Notes: a model not told the origin generated them from the sequence alone. DNA of 56,829 bases from Nostoc sp. CHAB 5836 (GCF_020829445.1 NZ_JAIVFV010000029.1:1-56829), one strand, 5' to 3'. Counted from the stretch's first letter, positions 8,509 through 16,878 are shown. Made by a program: numbers and translations.

Positions 8509-8607
8509 CAATACACTTGGGTTAAGCATTTCCTCCTTCTCTCTGTGTTCTCTGCCCCTCTGTGGTTCGTAAAAAAAAGAGTTTCAGCCCTTTTGTGAAC
8601 CGTATTG
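8509..8607. repeat. Miniature element family B, first of a tandem pair
   Basis: The element begins CAATACACTTGGGTTAAG and ends GTGAACCGTATTG. It is the reverse orientation of the copy at 30474-30584. It is flanked by AGCTACAAGT (8499-8508) and AGCTATAAGT (8608-8617), a 10-bp target duplication with one mismatch. Confidence 0.85.
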
Positions 8608-8617
8608 AGCTATAAGT

Positions 8618-8756
8618 CAATACGCTTGGGTTAAGCCTAAAACTCTCAGTAAAAGTCAGTTTTTTTAACGAACCGCAAACGCGAGTGCGTCTCCCCCTGG
8701 GAGAAGGACGCCAAGGACGCAAAGAGAAGAAAGAAATGCTTAACTGAACTGTATTG
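8618..8756. repeat. Miniature element family B, second of a tandem pair
   Basis: The element begins CAATACGCTTGGGTTAAG and ends TTAACTGAACTGTATTG. It is flanked by AGCTATAAGT on both sides (8608-8617 and 8757-8766). It is oppositely oriented to its neighbour and shares the third copy of the 10-bp target, so the two insertions used the same site in succession. Confidence 0.85.
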
Positions 8757-8762
8757 AGCTAT

Positions 8763-9149
8763 AAGTAAGTCGGGAAAAATAAACTAAACTAGATTACGAA
8801 ACGTAAATACACTTGAAACCCTTACAACCCACATTCCGCACTTCAAAATGTATTATCTCTATTTTCAATAAAAATTCCTAATAATGTTCAAATTATTAAG
8901 TATTAATATTGAATCCTATTGGCAACTTATGTTGTTGTTTTAACCATCATTAAACAGGTTTCGGAAATCTACGCGTATTACACAATGAAGTGCGGAAAGC
9001 CGGTTACAAATGACCAATACTTCGACTCCCTTCGACTGCGCTACTTCGGCTGCGCTCAGTACAAGTCAGGGCGAGTCGCTCAGTACAAATGACAAATGAC
9101 AAATGACGATCGCCACTAGTTAGCTTTATTTGCGTCCTTCTACTTCATT
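8763..9149. repeat. Miniature element family C, interrupted by another insertion
   Basis: The left end GTAAGTCGGGAAAAATAAAC and the body with ACGAAACGTAAATAC...CTTGAAACCCTTAC match other family C copies. The right end (TTAGCTTTATTTGCG to TTCTACTT) overlaps the last codons of the DUF4231 gene. The copy is split by the unit at 8828-9003 and also carries a run of TGACAAA repeats near 9088-9107. Confidence 0.7.
8828..9003. mobile_element. 176-bp non-coding insertion inside a family C element
   Basis: This AT-rich unit has a 12-bp perfect inverted pair near its ends, TTCCGCACTTCA (8834-8845) and TGAAGTGCGGAA (8986-8997). It is flanked by TTACAA on both sides (8822-8827, 9004-9009), and removing it restores the family C sequence CCCTTACAAATGACC. 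It therefore looks like a separate miniature element with a 6-bp target duplication. It encodes no protein. Confidence 0.65.
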
Positions 9150-10018
9150 ACCTCTGCTGCTGCTTTATTTGACTCATTAGATGAAGCTGATTCTGGCTTC
9201 TCTGATTGTGTCTCACTCGTTTGTTGCAATTGGTTGAGATGAATATTATTCACTTGAACAATAAAGTATTCTAGAGCCTGACTAGCCTTTTGTTGCTGTT
9301 GGGTTTCCTCAGACAGATCATAGCAACGATAAGCCGGAGTCACGCCCAATATAAATTTCTCTTGTTCAGCTTCTAATAATTCAACGGCTGTATTAGCAGC
9401 AAGGGAATTCTTCTGAAAAGGAAAAGAAGTAACTATACTAGCAACTATAGAAGCAATAGCTGGGCAAAGCACAGGAAGCCACTTCAGCCAAGCTTGTCCT
9501 GCTTCTAATTTGTCTACCAGAACTAAAATTGGTGTGACTCCTGATAAAATCACTGTCGCAATTTGCAAACTATAGTAAAGATTCCTTGATACACTCCTAA
9601 GTTTTTTATAATCGTCAATTAAATCTTGGCAGTATCGTAAAGCCTTCCCTCTTGTCAGAGTTAGCGTATCTTTGTCCCAGGAATTAGGATTGGTCAATAG
9701 ATAACTATAAAGTTCAGCTTTTTTGGTGAGTTCAGACTGATAAGCGGCCTTCTTATAGTTCTGAAATACTTGTCTATTGAGGAGCAACAAAAAAAACAAA
9801 AAAGTTAGAGATACCGCCCCAGAAATTACAATTCTTTTATCATCTGAAAGAAAAATAATCACTAGTCCAGCAGAAACAAAAGCTGCAAGTAATAAATACT
9901 CAATCACCTTCAAATTAAACAATTTTTTCTCATCTAATGGAGAGGATAAAATTTCAATTCTATCAGAAACCTTATTTTGTTTTTGTTGCTCAAAATTAGT
10001 TAATTCCGAAGTAGTCAT
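9140..10018 (-). CDS. DUF4231 (SLATT-like) membrane protein
   Basis: The protein has 292 residues with two pairs of membrane helices, about residues 40-82 and 150-200. Between them lies the DUF4231 motif with a charged stretch and the block VSRNLYYSLQIATVILSGVTPILV. DUF4231 belongs to the SLATT superfamily of small 2TM/4TM proteins, some of which are predicted effectors in nucleotide-second-messenger defence systems. No SMODS or SLOG partner is visible here, so a defence role is only a possibility. The C-terminal 40 residues are Gln/Ser-rich. The stop codon TAG lies in the terminal repeat of the adjacent family C element. Confidence 0.75.
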   Translation of the reverse strand: MTTSELTNFEQQKQNKVSDRIEILSSPLDEKKLFNLKVIEYLLLAAFVSAGLVIIFLSDDKRIVISGAVSLTFLFFLLLLNRQVFQNYKKAAYQSELTKKAELYSYLLTNPNSWDKDTLTLTRGKALRYCQDLIDDYKKLRSVSRNLYYSLQIATVILSGVTPILVLVDKLEAGQAWLKWLPVLCPAIASIVASIVTSFPFQKNSLAANTAVELLEAEQEKFILGVTPAYRCYDLSEETQQQQKASQALEYFIVQVNNIHLNQLQQTSETQSEKPESASSNESNKAAAEVMK

Positions 10019-10676
10019 TGCCTCTTATTCAATTCGTTATTGGGTGAAATGTAGCAATAAAATGAATAGCAACAAGGAAAATTGCTTTGATCAGGTAGCT
10101 GAGAATTCAGGTTATGTGGAAAAGTCCACCAAAAACCTAACCCCCTAACCCCCAACTCGTCGCGGGAAGGGGGAAATTAAACCAATTCGCAATTCGCTTT
10201 TTCGCCCATTCGCAATTACGTTTTGTGATGGGGATTTAGACCCCGACACAAAACGCGCTGCCTATATTGCTGGGGACTTAAACCCCCAAAGTTCGTTCAA
10301 AGTCTCTCTCCTTTTAGGAGAGAGATTTAGAGAGAGGTTTTCCAGATGCCGTGAAAATTCAGGATCAGGTAGAAGTCAAGATAAGTTTGTCAGAGAGCAG
10401 CTTCACTATGGCATCTCCTTTCATCTCCCATTTTGCGATTGACTAGTTGGCTTAAAATGTTTTCCCAAAGCCAGAAATGTTTATTTTGGTTGAGGTAAAA
10501 TCATTTAAATTCAACAAGTCTAGTCAATGCTAACCATACATACATCTGATTGACAATACCAGACTTGTTTTATAGTAATTTTACGTAGACAAAAAAATCT
10601 TTTAGACAAAGTTAGCTTGCTTGCCCCAAAAAATATATGATTTGCTAAAACCAAAACCTCACAAACCTAACCCCTA
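10019..10676. other. Intergenic region, repeats only
   Basis: No credible gene was found in about 650 bp. It holds a C-rich tract (10131-10175), a block with GGGGATTTAGACCCCGACAC near 10220 that is related, inverted, to 25447-25545, and a small hairpin TCTCTCTCC/GGAGAGAGA (10303-10325). The end, ACAAACCTAACCC, is the left half of a dispersed repeat split by the following IS. Confidence 0.6.
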
Positions 10677-11557
10677 GGGCGTGTTTTCAAACTGGTTGTA
10701 TCCTAAAAAATAGGTGATCGCAGGCATAGTGTGTTAATGAATCGAGGCGAGTTAAGTAACGAACAGTGGGAGAAGTTAAAACCGTTACTTCCACCCCAAA
10801 AACCCCAAACTGGTAAACCAAATCATGACCACCGCTTGGTTGTCAATGGCATCCTATGGATACTCAGAACTGGGGCACCGTGGCGAGACCTGCCAGAACG
10901 CTATGGAAAGTGGGAAAGCGTGGCTACACGGTTTTATCGATGGCAAAAAGCTGGGGTTTGGAATCAAATCTTAGAACAGCTTCAAGCGATCGCTGATCAG
11001 CAAGGAATGCTTGATTGGGAGATTCATTATGTCGATGGAACAGTTGTACGCGCCCACCAACACGCCGCAGGTGGAAAAAAAGGGGCGATGAAAACGAAGC
11101 TCTAGGACGTTCTCGTGGTGGATTCAGTACAAAAATACACATACGTTGTGAGGGGAAAGGCAAACCAATAACTTTTATTCTTACTCCAGGTCAGCGTAAC
11201 GAGTCGATTTTTCTTGAACAATTGATGGAACAAGGAGCAGTCAAGCGTTCTGGTCGGGGTCGCCCACGCATTCGCCCTTTGAGATTAGTCGGAGATAAAG
11301 GTTACACAGGTCGTCGAATACGCAATTATTTACGTCGTCGCGGTATCCGTTTGACAATTCCACGACTCTCTAATGAACCACGTCGCGGTTCGTTTAACCG
11401 TGAAATCTACCGACAACGCAACATTGTTGAGAGAGCTATAAACCGACTCAAACAATTCCGGCGCATTGCCACCCGATATGAAAAACTTGCAGCAAATTAT
11501 ACAGCTATGATTACGATCGCCTCCATTCTTTTGTGGTTATAGTTTGAAAACACGCCC
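10677..11557 (+). mobile_element. IS5-family insertion sequence (IS427-like)
   Basis: The perfect terminal inverted repeats GGGCGTGTTTTCAAACT (10677-10693) and AGTTTGAAAACACGCCC (11541-11557) bound an 881-bp element. The flanks form CTAG at both ends (10674-10677, 11557-11560), consistent with the CTAG/TA targets of this group. The insertion splits a dispersed repeat whose unbroken form is visible at about 34815-34880. Confidence 0.9.
10737..11542 (+). CDS. IS5-family DDE transposase made by -1 frameshift
   Basis: Two overlapping frames form one transposase. The first runs from ATG 10737 (GTG at 10731 is an alternative) to a TAG at 11103-11105. The second continues in the -1 frame to 11542. 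A seven-A run followed by GGGG (11075-11085) in the overlap is a classical slippery site (AAA-AAA-G). The fused product is about 268 residues, normal for the IS427 group. The catalytic residues are Asp100 in HYVDGT, Asp in LVGDKGYTG, and Glu in NIVERAINRLKQFR. The N-terminal domain carries RTGAPWRDLPERYG, the group signature. The protein looks complete. Confidence 0.9.
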
Positions 11558-11710
11558 TAGCCCCCCTTCCCTACAAGGGAAGGGGGGTTTCAAAGCCTCT
11601 CCCCGAAGCGGGGAGAGGAATGGAAGGGGGGTTTCTAGTACAGACGCGATTAATCGAGTCTCTCCCCATTCCCCATTCCCCATTCACCAGGAAGCGCTAG
11701 CACTGATAAG
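11558..11710. repeat. Right half of a dispersed C/G-rich repeat
   Basis: Sequence starting CCCCCCTTCCCTACAAGGG and followed by GGGGTTTCAAAGCCTCTCC continues the repeat interrupted by the IS5 element; an uninterrupted copy is at about 34826-34935. A tract of CCCCATTCCCCATTC follows, close to the start of the next gene. No promoter or riboswitch could be recognised. Confidence 0.6.
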
Positions 11711-12880
11711 ATGCGAACAATTGCAGAAATTAACGAGAAAATCAGCCGCCAACGTGCGGTAGTGTTGACAACTGAAGAATTAAAAGCGCGAGTTGTAGAA
11801 ATCGGTGTTACTAAAGCTGCTAAAGAAGTTGATGTAGTTACCACTGGGACGTTTGAGCCGATGGAATCAAGTGGTGCAATTATCAATCTGGGACACACTG
11901 ACCCGCCGATAAAAATTCGTCGTTGCTGGTTAGATGGTGTACCAGCATACTCTGGTTTTGGGGCAGTAGATTTATATTTGGGTGCGAGTAGTGCTGTAGA
12001 GACGATGGACGGGGAAGAAGTCCGAGAACGCGGCGGCGGTCATGTAATCGAAGATTTGATTGCTGGTAAATCCATACACGTAAAAGCCCAAGGACAAGTA
12101 ACAGATTGTTACCCCAGAGCAACTTTTGAAACTGCTGTCACCAGTGAAACGATTAATCAGTTTTATTTATTTAATCCGCGCAATCTTTATCAAAATTTTA
12201 TTGTTGGTGTAAATGGTGGCGATCGCCCCCTCTTTACCTATCTCGGCCCTTTACAACCACGTTTGGGGAACGCCGTTTATTCTAACCCAGGTGCGATTTC
12301 TCCCCTACTCAACGACCCCGATTTGCAACTCGTTGGTATCGGTACTCGAATTTTTTTAGGCGGCGGTATTGGCTATGTAGCTTGGGAAGGTACTCAGCAC
12401 TTCCCTTTACAAAAGCGTTTAGCTAATCGCACACCGATTGGCCCTTCCGCCACTTTAGCTTTAATTGGTGATGCCAAGCAAATGAATGCCCATTGGGTAA
12501 GGGGTTGTTACTTCAAAAGTTATGGGCCCTCATTGATGTTAGGCGTTGGTGTCGCACTTCCTGTATTAAATGAACAGGTAATTGAACACTGTGCCGTCCA
12601 AGATCAAGACTTAGTAGCCCCAATAGTAGATTTTTCCATTCCCCGGCGTGTCCGTCCCACCTTTGGTTTAGTGAGTTACGCCCAACTCAAATCTGGGCGG
12701 ATCACCATTGAGGGCAAAGCTGTACGCTCTGCCCCCTTAGCGAGTTTGTTTTTTTCTAGGGAAGTTGCCCTAGAGTTGAAAAAGTGGATCGAAGCAGGTA
12801 CTTTTACCCTTACAGAACCAGTTTCGCCAATTCCGATGGAGCGATCGTTCCTACCCCAAGATCGGCGGACGGATTTTTGA
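11711..12880 (+). CDS. Homocysteine biosynthesis protein (HcyBio, DUF39)
   Basis: The 389-residue protein matches the DUF39/HcyBio family, which in methanogens and some bacteria helps convert aspartate semialdehyde with sulfide to homocysteine. Characteristic segments are RTIAEINEKI at the N-terminus, TTGTFEPMESSGAIINLGH, RRCWLDGVPAYSG, GGGHVIEDLIAGK and FLGGGIGYVAWEGTQH. Cytosolic; no CBS or ferredoxin domain is attached. The start ATG is 153 bp after the IS5 element, so its native promoter may have been displaced. The C-terminal tail runs into a GGGGGATGA tandem repeat at the stop. Confidence 0.85.
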   Translation: MRTIAEINEKISRQRAVVLTTEELKARVVEIGVTKAAKEVDVVTTGTFEPMESSGAIINLGHTDPPIKIRRCWLDGVPAYSGFGAVDLYLGASSAVETMDGEEVRERGGGHVIEDLIAGKSIHVKAQGQVTDCYPRATFETAVTSETINQFYLFNPRNLYQNFIVGVNGGDRPLFTYLGPLQPRLGNAVYSNPGAISPLLNDPDLQLVGIGTRIFLGGGIGYVAWEGTQHFPLQKRLANRTPIGPSATLALIGDAKQMNAHWVRGCYFKSYGPSLMLGVGVALPVLNEQVIEHCAVQDQDLVAPIVDFSIPRRVRPTFGLVSYAQLKSGRITIEGKAVRSAPLASLFFSREVALELKKWIEAGTFTLTEPVSPIPMERSFLPQDRRTDF

Positions 12881-12920
12881 GGGGGATGAGGGGGATGAGG
12901 GGGATGAGGGGGATGAGGGA
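12878..12920. repeat. Tandem 9-mer repeat GGGGGATGA
   Basis: About four and a half units of GGGGGATGA follow the HcyBio stop codon (TGA at 12878-12880, itself the first TGA of the tract). The complement CTCCCTCATCTCCCC appears at 12937-12955, giving a weak hairpin between two converging genes that could act as a bidirectional terminator. Confidence 0.6.
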
Positions 12921-12968
12921 GTTAATTTTTTTCTCCCTACTCCCTCATCTCCCCCTACTCCCCATTCC

Positions 12969-13997
12969 CTACTCTTGAGTCGGTTTTGGTCGCTTTATCG
13001 GCTTAGGAGCAGGCGTTTTTGGTATAGGCTTTGACACCACAGAGGGGTCGCCACTTGAGCCTGTTTTCTTGATGGGACGAGGGGTTTCGCCACTGCGTCT
13101 GGGGGGGAATGGTTTTCTACCACCAGCACCAGCACCACCGCCAGCACGAGGGCCACCTTTGAATGGTGGTCTGCGTTTTTTGGGCAAGTCAGCGATCGCC
13201 TCAGCTTTTTCTACCACCAAAACGTCAGCTTCTCGCTTAGCTTGGAAGTCCCAGAATTTTCCCACTGCTTTGGTGGTCAGCACACCCCTCAATTTCAACT
13301 TAAAATACTTAGGTTTATCAGTTGATTTGCGTGGAGCCTGCCTAATTTTAACTACCAAGCTTTTAGCGTCAAAAGACTGGTAGACTACTTCACCACGAAC
13401 AGAAAAACCACCATCTGCAACCTCTGATGAGGGGATCAGGGCAGTTGTACTTAGTTCAGAGTTCTCGGATAAGCCATCATCAGGTGTCTGTAACTCTTGC
13501 AACTCAAAATCTGACTCGTCCTCATCTGTTGAGTTTTTAGCCAGATTTTCTGGCTCCCAAACTCCGACGATTTGGATGTGCAAGGTATCATTTTCTTGTC
13601 TTGTACGTGGATACACTACCCACAAGTGTTCTTTTTCTAAGTCTAGATGATTCTTGACTAAGCTCATAATCCGGCCTAGGAGGACGGCATTGAGTTCTAC
13701 ACCATCTGCGGTCAGCAGCGTACCTTGAGTAAATTGTTCGCTACTAGCATGATAGCGACCCCGGACTAACCCGATCGCTCGATATTGCATCGCCTCACTG
13801 GGGGGCGGAATCGGTTGCTGTCGATTGATTAAGTTCCCATTTGAGTCAGTCTCAATGGAGTTGACAGGCGAGTTTTCAGATTTAGAGGAGTGGGCTGCTG
13901 CTGTATGAACATTAGCGGCTGCCTCTATGTTAGTTGGGCCCTGGTTAGAGGCAGAAGAATTGGAAGATTCAGGCAACGGCATCAGGTCGGAATTCAT
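12969..13997 (-). CDS. Hypothetical protein with Gly/Pro/Arg-rich basic tail
   Basis: The start is placed at ATG 13997 because AAGGAG lies 6 nt upstream; an upstream in-frame start would add 42 poorly supported residues. The 342-residue product has a Ser/Asn-rich N-terminus, then a conserved-looking core beginning EAMQYRAIGLVRGRY and including VVYPRTRQ. An acidic linker is followed by a second core (VVKIRQAPRKSTDK), then a basic, Gly/Pro-rich C-terminus (GGPRAGGGAGAGGRKPF). The pattern suggests nucleic-acid or RNA binding, but I do not recognise a named domain. Soluble. Confidence 0.7.
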   Translation of the reverse strand: MNSDLMPLPESSNSSASNQGPTNIEAAANVHTAAAHSSKSENSPVNSIETDSNGNLINRQQPIPPPSEAMQYRAIGLVRGRYHASSEQFTQGTLLTADGVELNAVLLGRIMSLVKNHLDLEKEHLWVVYPRTRQENDTLHIQIVGVWEPENLAKNSTDEDESDFELQELQTPDDGLSENSELSTTALIPSSEVADGGFSVRGEVVYQSFDAKSLVVKIRQAPRKSTDKPKYFKLKLRGVLTTKAVGKFWDFQAKREADVLVVEKAEAIADLPKKRRPPFKGGPRAGGGAGAGGRKPFPPRRSGETPRPIKKTGSSGDPSVVSKPIPKTPAPKPIKRPKPTQE

Positions 13998-14136
13998 AAA
14001 AACTCCTTGCGGCGGAGACACATCCCATTGTGGGATTTTATAAAGGCATCTGGAAAGAGCATTTGTGCGACTGATGAAAGTATATTGGCTTTTCACAAAG
14101 TCACACCAGGGTACTCTGGACAATCCTAAAGGCGCT

Positions 14137-14162
14137 ACATTTAGTGTATAAACACTAAATGT
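14137..14162. promoter_or_regulatory. 11-bp perfect palindrome in a divergent promoter region
   Basis: ACATTTAGTGT (14137-14147) and ACACTAAATGT (14152-14162) are separated by ATAA. The palindrome lies between the divergent genes at 13997 (-) and 14376 (+), the position expected for an operator shared by both. AAAGGCGCTA and TAGCGGCTTT flank it as imperfect outer arms. The binding protein is unknown. Confidence 0.5.
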
Positions 14163-14375
14163 CTAATTTAGCGGCTTTACACTAGTTTCGGAAGCATATC
14201 ATAGGTACAATTCTGACGGCTCCTCCTAAAGTCATCACTTACTTTAGCAGTCTAAATAGTTAATTGTTATAAAATTCACAGGCAATTGGCGGTATTCCGC
14301 AAAGTTTTGGAAATTTTTAACTTTACGACTTGTGTAAATGATCATGTCATTAAAATTCAGGAGAAAGACAAAACT

Positions 14376-15257
14376 GTGTCTCAAACACGCAATCGCTGGA
14401 TAGTTCAAGTCATCTTGGTGCTGGCAATTCTTGCTTTTGTGGGTGTTTCGGTGATTCCCATCATTGGAGCATTTAATAATACGCCACCCTCAAACCAGAA
14501 TACTGCTAGCACCAGAGGCAGTTTGACCCCCTCTGACCAAAAATCCAAATTGGAAGACGAAGTCCGGGGTTATGAACAGGTTTTGCAAAGAGAACCAGAA
14601 AATCAGGCGGCGCTTAAGGGCTTATTACAGGCGAGGTTGCAACTACTGAATCAAAAAGAAAAAACTGAGGTTAAACCAGCTGATATCCAAGTTGTCATTG
14701 AACCCCTAGAAAAGCTAGCGAAGCTGAATCCTCAACAATCAGAATATTCAGTGCTACTAGCTCAAGCCAAACAGCAAATTGGCGATCGCGAAGGAGCTGC
14801 TCAAGCTTATCGCTCGATTTTGGAGACAAAACCAGGCGATTTGAAGGCTTTGCAAGGAATGGTGGATCTGTTGATGAGTCAGCAACGCCCCGAAGCAGCC
14901 ATTGGTTTGCTGCAAGAAACCCTCTCTAACGCAGCCCAAGCAAATACAATTCAGCCTGGAAGTGTAGATACAGTAGCCGTGCAGGTGCTGTTAGGTTCTG
15001 TTCATGCTTCCCAGAAACGGTACGATCAAGCTAGCTCTGTATATGACCAGGCAATTAAGAAAGATCCCAAGGATTTCCGCCCCGTTATGGCAAAAGCCAT
15101 GCTCCTGAAACAACAGGGCAAAGAGGCAGATGCAAAACTTTTATTTGATAGCGCCGCAGCTTTAGCACCTGCTCAGTACAAAGACGTAATTAATAAGGCA
15201 GCAACGGTTTCCCCCGTTCCAAGTCCTGCTGCATCTCCCACGCCTTCACCTAAATGA
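14376..15257 (+). CDS. Membrane-anchored TPR protein
   Basis: The GTG at 14376 is chosen because AGGAG lies upstream and the product then begins with the usual V-S-Q-T-R-N-R-W before a membrane segment (residues about 8-32). The 293-residue protein is an N-terminal single-pass anchor followed by 4-5 TPR-like helix pairs (EQVLQREPENQAALKGLLQ, YRSILETKPGDLKALQG, YDQAIKKDPKDFRPV) and a Pro/Ser tail (SPVPSPAASPTPSPK). It is probably a periplasm-facing or thylakoid-associated scaffold. The role is unknown; the family is common in cyanobacteria. Confidence 0.8.
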   Translation: MSQTRNRWIVQVILVLAILAFVGVSVIPIIGAFNNTPPSNQNTASTRGSLTPSDQKSKLEDEVRGYEQVLQREPENQAALKGLLQARLQLLNQKEKTEVKPADIQVVIEPLEKLAKLNPQQSEYSVLLAQAKQQIGDREGAAQAYRSILETKPGDLKALQGMVDLLMSQQRPEAAIGLLQETLSNAAQANTIQPGSVDTVAVQVLLGSVHASQKRYDQASSVYDQAIKKDPKDFRPVMAKAMLLKQQGKEADAKLLFDSAAALAPAQYKDVINKAATVSPVPSPAASPTPSPK

Positions 15258-15288
15258 TGGGTATTGGGCGTTAGGAGTGCTGAGTGCT

Positions 15289-15363
15289 GAGTTAGGAGTT
15301 AGGAGTTAGGAGTTAGGAGTTAGGAGTTAGGAGTTAGGAGTTAGGAGTTAGGAGTTAGGAGTT
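15289..15363. repeat. Short tandem repeat, GGAGTTA heptamer
   Basis: About ten near-perfect copies of GGAGTTA lie between the converging TPR and GDT1 genes. The repeat is the same unit and phase as the tract at 4528-4615. Confidence 0.9.
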
Positions 15364-15412
15364 TTGTTTATCTCCTTGTCCCCCTGCTCCCCCTGCCCCC
15401 CTGCCTCTTCCC

Positions 15413-16033
15413 TCACACTCCCTCAATGGCAGCAACGACACCAAAGACTAAAAACAGGCATCCGCCAATAAAGGTGAGTTGACGCTCAGAAATGCGTCCG
15501 GCAATCATTTTACCGCCGATAACTGCGATCGCAGCACAAATGGCGTGTCCTAAAATTGCACCTATTGTGACTCCAACTGGGTCATTACCTGCTGCTAGGG
15601 CAATGGTGGCAATTTGCGTGCGATCGCCCCACTCTGCCATAAATGTCAACGCAAAGGCTTCTATGACTATTGCCAACCCAGTCTTTTGCTTTGGCAATTG
15701 CAAATCTGCTTGTTTCACCGCAGCTTCGGCTTCTTCTACAACTTCTGTATCACAAGCAGCAGCAGACATCTTGCTGGCGTCATACAGCAGCTTTATCCCA
15801 AAGGCAATAAATAAAGCTATTTCAGCATAATGAATATAAACTTTTGGTAAAAAAGATACCGCTTGTCCAAATAGCACCGAAAGGATTGTCATCGCCGCTA
15901 AAGCAGCTGTCACACCGATAAATACCAGCCGGCGCGGGTGGTGCATCGCCAAAATCACAGCAATAAAAAATGTTTTATCGCCTAGCTCTGAAACTGTAAT
16001 TAATAATAAACCTGCGGTAAAAGCTGTTAACAC
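15413..16033 (-). CDS. TMEM165/GDT1-family manganese transporter
   Basis: The 206-residue, about six-helix protein has both family signature motifs, ELGDKT (residues 16-21) and EWGDRT (near residue 135), in two homologous halves joined by an acidic loop (EVVEEAEAAVKQ). In cyanobacteria this family exports Mn2+ from the cytosol, into thylakoid lumen or out of the cell, and protects against Mn overload. The upstream leader carries a yybP-ykoY riboswitch, which senses Mn2+ and strongly supports the substrate. Each half carries one copy of the ExGD(K/R)T motif, so the protein should be functional alone. Confidence 0.93.
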   Translation of the reverse strand: MLTAFTAGLLLITVSELGDKTFFIAVILAMHHPRRLVFIGVTAALAAMTILSVLFGQAVSFLPKVYIHYAEIALFIAFGIKLLYDASKMSAAACDTEVVEEAEAAVKQADLQLPKQKTGLAIVIEAFALTFMAEWGDRTQIATIALAAGNDPVGVTIGAILGHAICAAIAVIGGKMIAGRISERQLTFIGGCLFLVFGVVAAIEGV

Positions 16034-16084
16034 TCTCTCAAGCTCCTAAAGAATCGTTTCCCGATGTGAAGCTTGATGAGAACC

Positions 16085-16133
16085 AAAAGACCTCACCAAG
16101 TTTACACTTTTCGGTGTGAACTTAGTGAAGGTC
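16085..16133 (-). terminator. Intrinsic terminator of the riboswitch
   Basis: GACCTTCACTAAGTTCACAC pairs with GTGTAAACTTGGTGAGGTC (minus strand, complement of 16133-16114 and 16107-16089) with a short CGAAAA loop, followed by TTTTGG. It lies about 55 nt upstream of the GDT1 start codon and overlaps the P1 strand of the aptamer. Confidence 0.88.
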
Positions 16134-16241
16134 TCGCTTTCAAATATTGATTATTTGCCATCTGAACCAGGCTCATCGCCAGTATGTTGATTCAGATGTA
16201 CTGGCTTTTAAGTTTTTTTGCCAGCAGCTACTCCCCTTCTA
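16085..16241 (-). promoter_or_regulatory. yybP-ykoY manganese riboswitch with expression platform
   Basis: Read on the minus strand, the leader has the conserved 5' segment AAGGGGAGTAGC (complement of 16227-16238). A central arm with CATACTGGCGATGAGCC follows, then the 3' segment GCGAGACCTTC (complement of 16127-16137). GAAGG and CCTTC close helix P1. The 3' P1 strand is also the 5' arm of a long terminator hairpin (16089-16133) followed by TTTT, so ligand-stabilised P1 blocks termination: an ON switch for Mn2+. This arrangement matches known yybP-ykoY elements controlling GDT1-type transporters. Confidence 0.9.
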
Positions 16242-16410
16242 CGTGAGTAGAATTATACATTTTTTATAGGTAGAAGTCAAGGAAGTAGGAGATGGAGAGC
16301 CATTAGTGTCAACTTAAGCTAAAAGTAGCTTAACTCACACACCTCGAACTAAAGTCCTTTGGCTTTTGGCTAAAGTCTACTTCAGTAGACTAAAGATTTT
16401 TGGCTATATT

Positions 16411-16497
16411 TATAGGACTTACGCAATAACTCTAATGAATGTAGAGACGTAGCACTGCTACGTCTCTACAAGGGTTCTGGGTAACGCATATTTAACT
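16411..16497. repeat. Palindromic repeat, GTAGAGACGTAGCA form
   Basis: GTAGAGACGTAGCA (16441-16454) and TGCTACGTCTCTAC (16456-16469) form a 14-bp palindrome followed by TTCTGGGTAACGCATATTTAA. The left flank, TAGGACTTACGCAA, is the end sequence of family A, so this unit may be a composite of the two. Confidence 0.75.
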
Positions 16498-16593
16498 CAA
16501 TTCTGTGGGTTAAAGTCCCTCAGTTCTATAATCGGTAAATTTTATGTTGGGATTATATTTCGACTTACTTCGACTAGCAAGAGTACAAGTCGC

Positions 16594-16878
16594 TCAATAA
16601 CCAATCCCCGTTACAAAACTTAATTTACTTTCCTTGTGCCGTCCTTCCCTGCGGGACGCTACGCGAACGACTACGCTCAGGAACCGCGTAGTCGAGGTAC
16701 GAATTATTTTAATTTGTACCAGATGTCTATTAAAGCAGAGTTGCGAACTGGGGAAGCATTTATCAATCTCAATCAGTTTTCCACCACTGCTTCCTAGCTT
16801 GTAGGCTAAAAAGTTAGTGAAGAGTCCATTGAGGGTGGGGAGTTCCACAATTCCGTTAAAATTGCACGATTTCTGCAT
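16594..16878 (-). pseudogene. TnpB (IS605 OrfB) remnant
   Basis: The stretch NGLFTNFLAYKLGSSGGKL, then IEIDKCFPSSQLCFN, resembles the region of TnpB before and at the zinc-finger motif (usual form ...YK...GG.L..ID..FPSS..CS.C). Only about 45 codons are TnpB-like, at roughly 16740-16878. The second zinc-finger Cys is Arg (LCFNRH), and the rest of the frame is repeat sequence with many Arg/Ser residues. It is a small, inactive fragment of the RNA-guided nuclease gene. No guide scaffold is visible next to it. Confidence 0.55.

Noticed and set aside
12784..12978. Frame ending in a GMRGMRGMRE-like repeat
   Set aside because: It is the other frame of the HcyBio 3' end and the GGGGGATGA tandem repeat; no start signal and purely repeat-encoded.
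4528..15363. Heptamer GGAGTTA tracts as CRISPR-like arrays
   Set aside because: The units are directly contiguous without spacers, so they are short tandem repeats, not CRISPR.
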